A stretch of DNA of 64,000 nt from UBA1351 sp963677885 (GTDB lineage Bacteria; Bacillota; Clostridia; Lachnospirales; Vallitaleaceae), in contig OY782500.1 in the NCBI GenBank assembly GCA_963677885.1, positions 3,100,001-3,164,000 on the forward strand, in the 5' to 3' direction. The translations under genes were made by a program, and so were the position numbers. The notes below the pieces were generated by a model. It was not told where the DNA came from. It saw only the letters and a list, made by a program, of their open reading frames with translations, and ran no database searches. Every line of letters starts with the position of its first letter. The stretch's first letter is position 1. Positions 61,949 through 64,000 of the stretch are shown here, piece by piece.

Positions 61949-63418
61949 ATGAAAAAAGCCAATATTGTCATACTTGTAGAGGACCATATGGCCTATTACC
62001 GCCATGGATGGGATGATGATTTTGAAGTTAAAAGACCTTGGTATGATTACCTGAGTCAACGGGGAAGTCACTTTCCCAATGCCTATTGCTCAACACCTAT
62101 TTGCTGTCCTTCAAGGAGGACTATTTTAACGGGCCAATATGGACATAATCATGGACAAAAAACCAATCAAAGTCAAGCTCCCTTTGAACACGGGACTTTT
62201 TTTGAGCAATTGGACAAGGTTGGATATGACAACTATTATTATGGTAAATGGCATGCAGGACGTGGCTTGGCTTCTGATCATGGCTGTAAAGGATTTACCT
62301 ACCAGGACTATGGAAACCCATATAATGAGAAAGAATACACACAATATAGGCAGGAAAGAGGATTGGATTTCCCAAAGGCCTATATAGAAGACGATTATTG
62401 TACCCCGGGTTGGATTGATGACATCGAGGAGAACCGTGAATACCTCTTAAACAGAGAGACCATGAACGAATGTGTTTCAGGCATTTTTTTAGGAGATAAG
62501 GAAGGACATGAAGCCTATTTTCTTGCAAATACAGCTTGTAAACAAATTCAAGAACTTGCAAAGAATCCGGATCAGGCTTTCTGCCTTCGTATAGATTTCT
62601 GGGGACCCCATCAACCTTATCTACCTACACAGGAGTTTGCGGATATGTATCCTCCCGAAAATATTCCTGTCTATGGTAATTACAGGGATAATTTGGATAA
62701 TAAACCGGATACCTATAAGTGGGAAGCTGCGAAAGGGCTCGGTGAAAATGAACGACTTATTCAACCCTCAAGCCTGCCTTTAGATAAATGGAAGAGAACC
62801 CTGTCCAGATGCTATGGTCATATTACCATGGTTGATGATGCGGCAGGAAGGATTATCAGGGCTTTGGAAGAGCATTCACTCATGGAGAACACCATCATCA
62901 TTTGGACCTGTGATCATGGCGATGCCATTATGTGCCATGGAGGCCACTTTGATAAAGATGCATATATGCCTGAGGAGTTACTCAGAATACCCCTATGTCT
63001 CTATGATCCAAAGCAGGAAGTAACCGGTATCAACAATAGTTTAGTCAGCAATATCGATATAGCTCCAACCATACTGGATGCTGCAGGCATCAAGCCTAAC
63101 GATATTGATTTTCCTATGGATGGAAGAAGTTTATTGGACTTAAGCAGAAAAGCAACAGTCAGTTGGCGGGACAGTCTCCTATGTGAGACATACGGGCACC
63201 ATTATCCCCATCTGGGAAAAGTGGTGATCAAAGGACAATGGAAGTATGTCTACAATGAGAACCAAATGGATGAACTTTATGACCTGGACAAGGATCCCTA
63301 TGAGTTGGATAATAGAATCGGAGAATCTATGTGGGCTCAAAAGGTTAAGGAAATGAAAGAGGAGCTCTTATTACTCCAGAAAGAAACACACGATAAGGAT
63401 TTGTTAAAGGAGATATAG
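61949..63418 (+). CDS. Sulfatase, Cys type (cytoplasmic), third
   Basis: Family S1 sulfatase of 489 residues without a signal peptide. The formylglycine site is C52 in CCPSRRTILTGQYGHNHG. The first metal motif reads VEDHMAYYRHGW instead of the usual DD or DQ pair, a variant seen in a distinct sulfatase branch. GKWHAG and TCDHGDAIMCHGGH supply the other active-site residues. It is separated by 3 bp from the second sulfatase and abuts the GH43 gene. Confidence 0.88.
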   Translation: MKKANIVILVEDHMAYYRHGWDDDFEVKRPWYDYLSQRGSHFPNAYCSTPICCPSRRTILTGQYGHNHGQKTNQSQAPFEHGTFFEQLDKVGYDNYYYGKWHAGRGLASDHGCKGFTYQDYGNPYNEKEYTQYRQERGLDFPKAYIEDDYCTPGWIDDIEENREYLLNRETMNECVSGIFLGDKEGHEAYFLANTACKQIQELAKNPDQAFCLRIDFWGPHQPYLPTQEFADMYPPENIPVYGNYRDNLDNKPDTYKWEAAKGLGENERLIQPSSLPLDKWKRTLSRCYGHITMVDDAAGRIIRALEEHSLMENTIIIWTCDHGDAIMCHGGHFDKDAYMPEELLRIPLCLYDPKQEVTGINNSLVSNIDIAPTILDAAGIKPNDIDFPMDGRSLLDLSRKATVSWRDSLLCETYGHHYPHLGKVVIKGQWKYVYNENQMDELYDLDKDPYELDNRIGESMWAQKVKEMKEELLLLQKETHDKDLLKEI

Positions 63419-64000
63419 ATGAAAAAGAACTTTGTTAATGGTCTGGCTATAGGTGTCAATAATATTGGTGATCCATTTATTCTCAAGGATGTAGGAACAG
63501 ATGGTCAAACCATATATTATCTATACGCCACATCCTTTATAAAAGGATTTAAAGTATGGTCTTCTAAAAATCTTACTGATTGGAAGGAAGAAGGAATCTG
63601 TTATGACGGATCTAAAAGTAAGTGGGCCAAAGATTCATTTTGGGCTCCTGAATGTACAAAATATAAGGGGAATTACTATTTATTTTTTAGTGCCAACTGG
63701 AACTACAACCCTGAAAATGATGACGAAACTTTCAGGATTGGTCTTGCCATGAGTGACAGCCCCTTAGGCCCCTTTCAAGATGTCTCGGACCATCCTATAT
63801 TTGATCCGGCATACCCGATCATTGATGCCAATGTTTTTATAGATGAAGATGGTCGTAAGTATTTAACCTATTCTAGATGTTGCTATAAGCACAAAGTAGG
63901 ACCTTACGAAGAGAGTCATATTTATGGAGTTGAACTGTCTGAAGACCTGACTTCAACAGTCGGCCAGCCGGTCAAGCTTTTGTGGCCACAGCAGGAGTGG
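63419..64000 (+). CDS. Glycoside hydrolase family 43 (partial, continues past the window)
   Basis: The first 194 residues of a five-bladed propeller glycosidase. The ATG at 63419 directly follows the sulfatase stop and has AAAGGAG upstream. The GH43 landmarks are visible: catalytic base Asp in NIGDPFIL (about residue 18), FWAPE (about 79-83) and the pKa-tuning Asp in IDANVFIDEDG. GH43 enzymes remove arabinofuranose, xylose or galactose. The catalytic acid Glu lies near or beyond the window edge. There is no signal peptide. With three sulfatases before it, the target glycan is probably a sulfated plant, algal or host polysaccharide. Confidence 0.85.
   Translation, partial: MKKNFVNGLAIGVNNIGDPFILKDVGTDGQTIYYLYATSFIKGFKVWSSKNLTDWKEEGICYDGSKSKWAKDSFWAPECTKYKGNYYLFFSANWNYNPENDDETFRIGLAMSDSPLGPFQDVSDHPIFDPAYPIIDANVFIDEDGRKYLTYSRCCYKHKVGPYEESHIYGVELSEDLTSTVGQPVKLLWPQQEW

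Noticed and set aside
1..64000. CRISPR arrays, insertion sequences, prophage or integrase genes
   Set aside because: No spaced repeat series, transposase, integrase or terminal inverted repeat was recognised in the window.

Overview
The window looks like part of the chromosome of a low-GC anaerobic member of the Bacillota, most likely class Clostridia. Ribosome binding sites are strong (AGGAGG type), sigma-A promoters are of TTGACA-N17-TATAAT type, and the gene families are typical of anaerobes: an EFR1-type flavodoxin-ferredoxin, an Fe-S aldo/keto reductase, YesM/YesN two-component pairs, LplB/YtcP sugar importers and a GPH symporter. No 16S rRNA, insertion sequence, CRISPR array or phage gene was seen, so I do not name a species.

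Layout. 1-5.5 kb: end of a membrane protein, then an AraC regulator divergent from a GH2 glycosidase and its GPH symporter. 5.6-9.5 kb: small accessory genes (an APH-fold kinase, a lipoprotein, a DUF2202 protein with a Gly/Arg/Asn-rich tail, a CPBP protease). 9.5-20.2 kb: TetR plus Fe-S aldo/keto reductase, a heparinase II/III protein with an AraC remnant at its 5' end, an SDR/TetR pair with visible operators, SRPBCC and APH proteins, a diguanylate cyclase with a LacI-like sensor, PhnA/YjdM and a YbaK deacylase. 20.4-23.1 kb: EFR1, TauE/SafE and an aldo/keto reductase. 23.2-27.2 kb: an RNA-repair locus (see below). 27.2-32.6 kb: TetR/nitroreductase, an EF-G paralogue and a BCCT transporter, with a structured RNA candidate upstream of the transporter on the minus strand. 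33.1-42.8 kb: a glycan-utilisation operon (GH3, HAD-GH88 fusion, solute-binding lipoprotein, membrane AraC sensor, two permeases). 42.9-52.2 kb: an FtsX-type ABC exporter, a second diguanylate cyclase, a YfcC transporter, MATE and MarR. 52.3-64 kb: a second glycan locus with three Cys-type sulfatases, a sensor kinase/response regulator, a sugar ABC importer and the start of a GH43 enzyme.

The most interesting stretch is 23.2-27.2 kb. A WYL-domain regulator runs in frame, with no stop, into an RtcB RNA ligase that has its own near-perfect ribosome binding site. RtcB is followed by a tRNA-like RNA whose acceptor, D and T arms are intact but whose anticodon arm is replaced by a segment of about 55-60 nt. 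A Ro60/Rsr (TROVE plus vWA) protein comes next. This is the gene content of the known bacterial Ro-Y RNA-RtcB systems, but the RNA architecture and the WYL-RtcB junction, which sits at an A8 tract one base away from a stop, are unusual.

How the genes work together. The two sugar loci fit uptake of sulfated or unsaturated uronic-acid oligosaccharides and their breakdown in the cytoplasm: the sulfatases, GH3, GH88 and GH43 all lack signal peptides. Neither importer has a local ATPase and no sulfatase-maturing radical-SAM enzyme is in view, so both must come from elsewhere. Several regulators sit beside repeats that look like their own operators: AraC at 1.5 kb, TetR at 10.2, 13.6 and 27.2 kb, and MarR at 52.2 kb.
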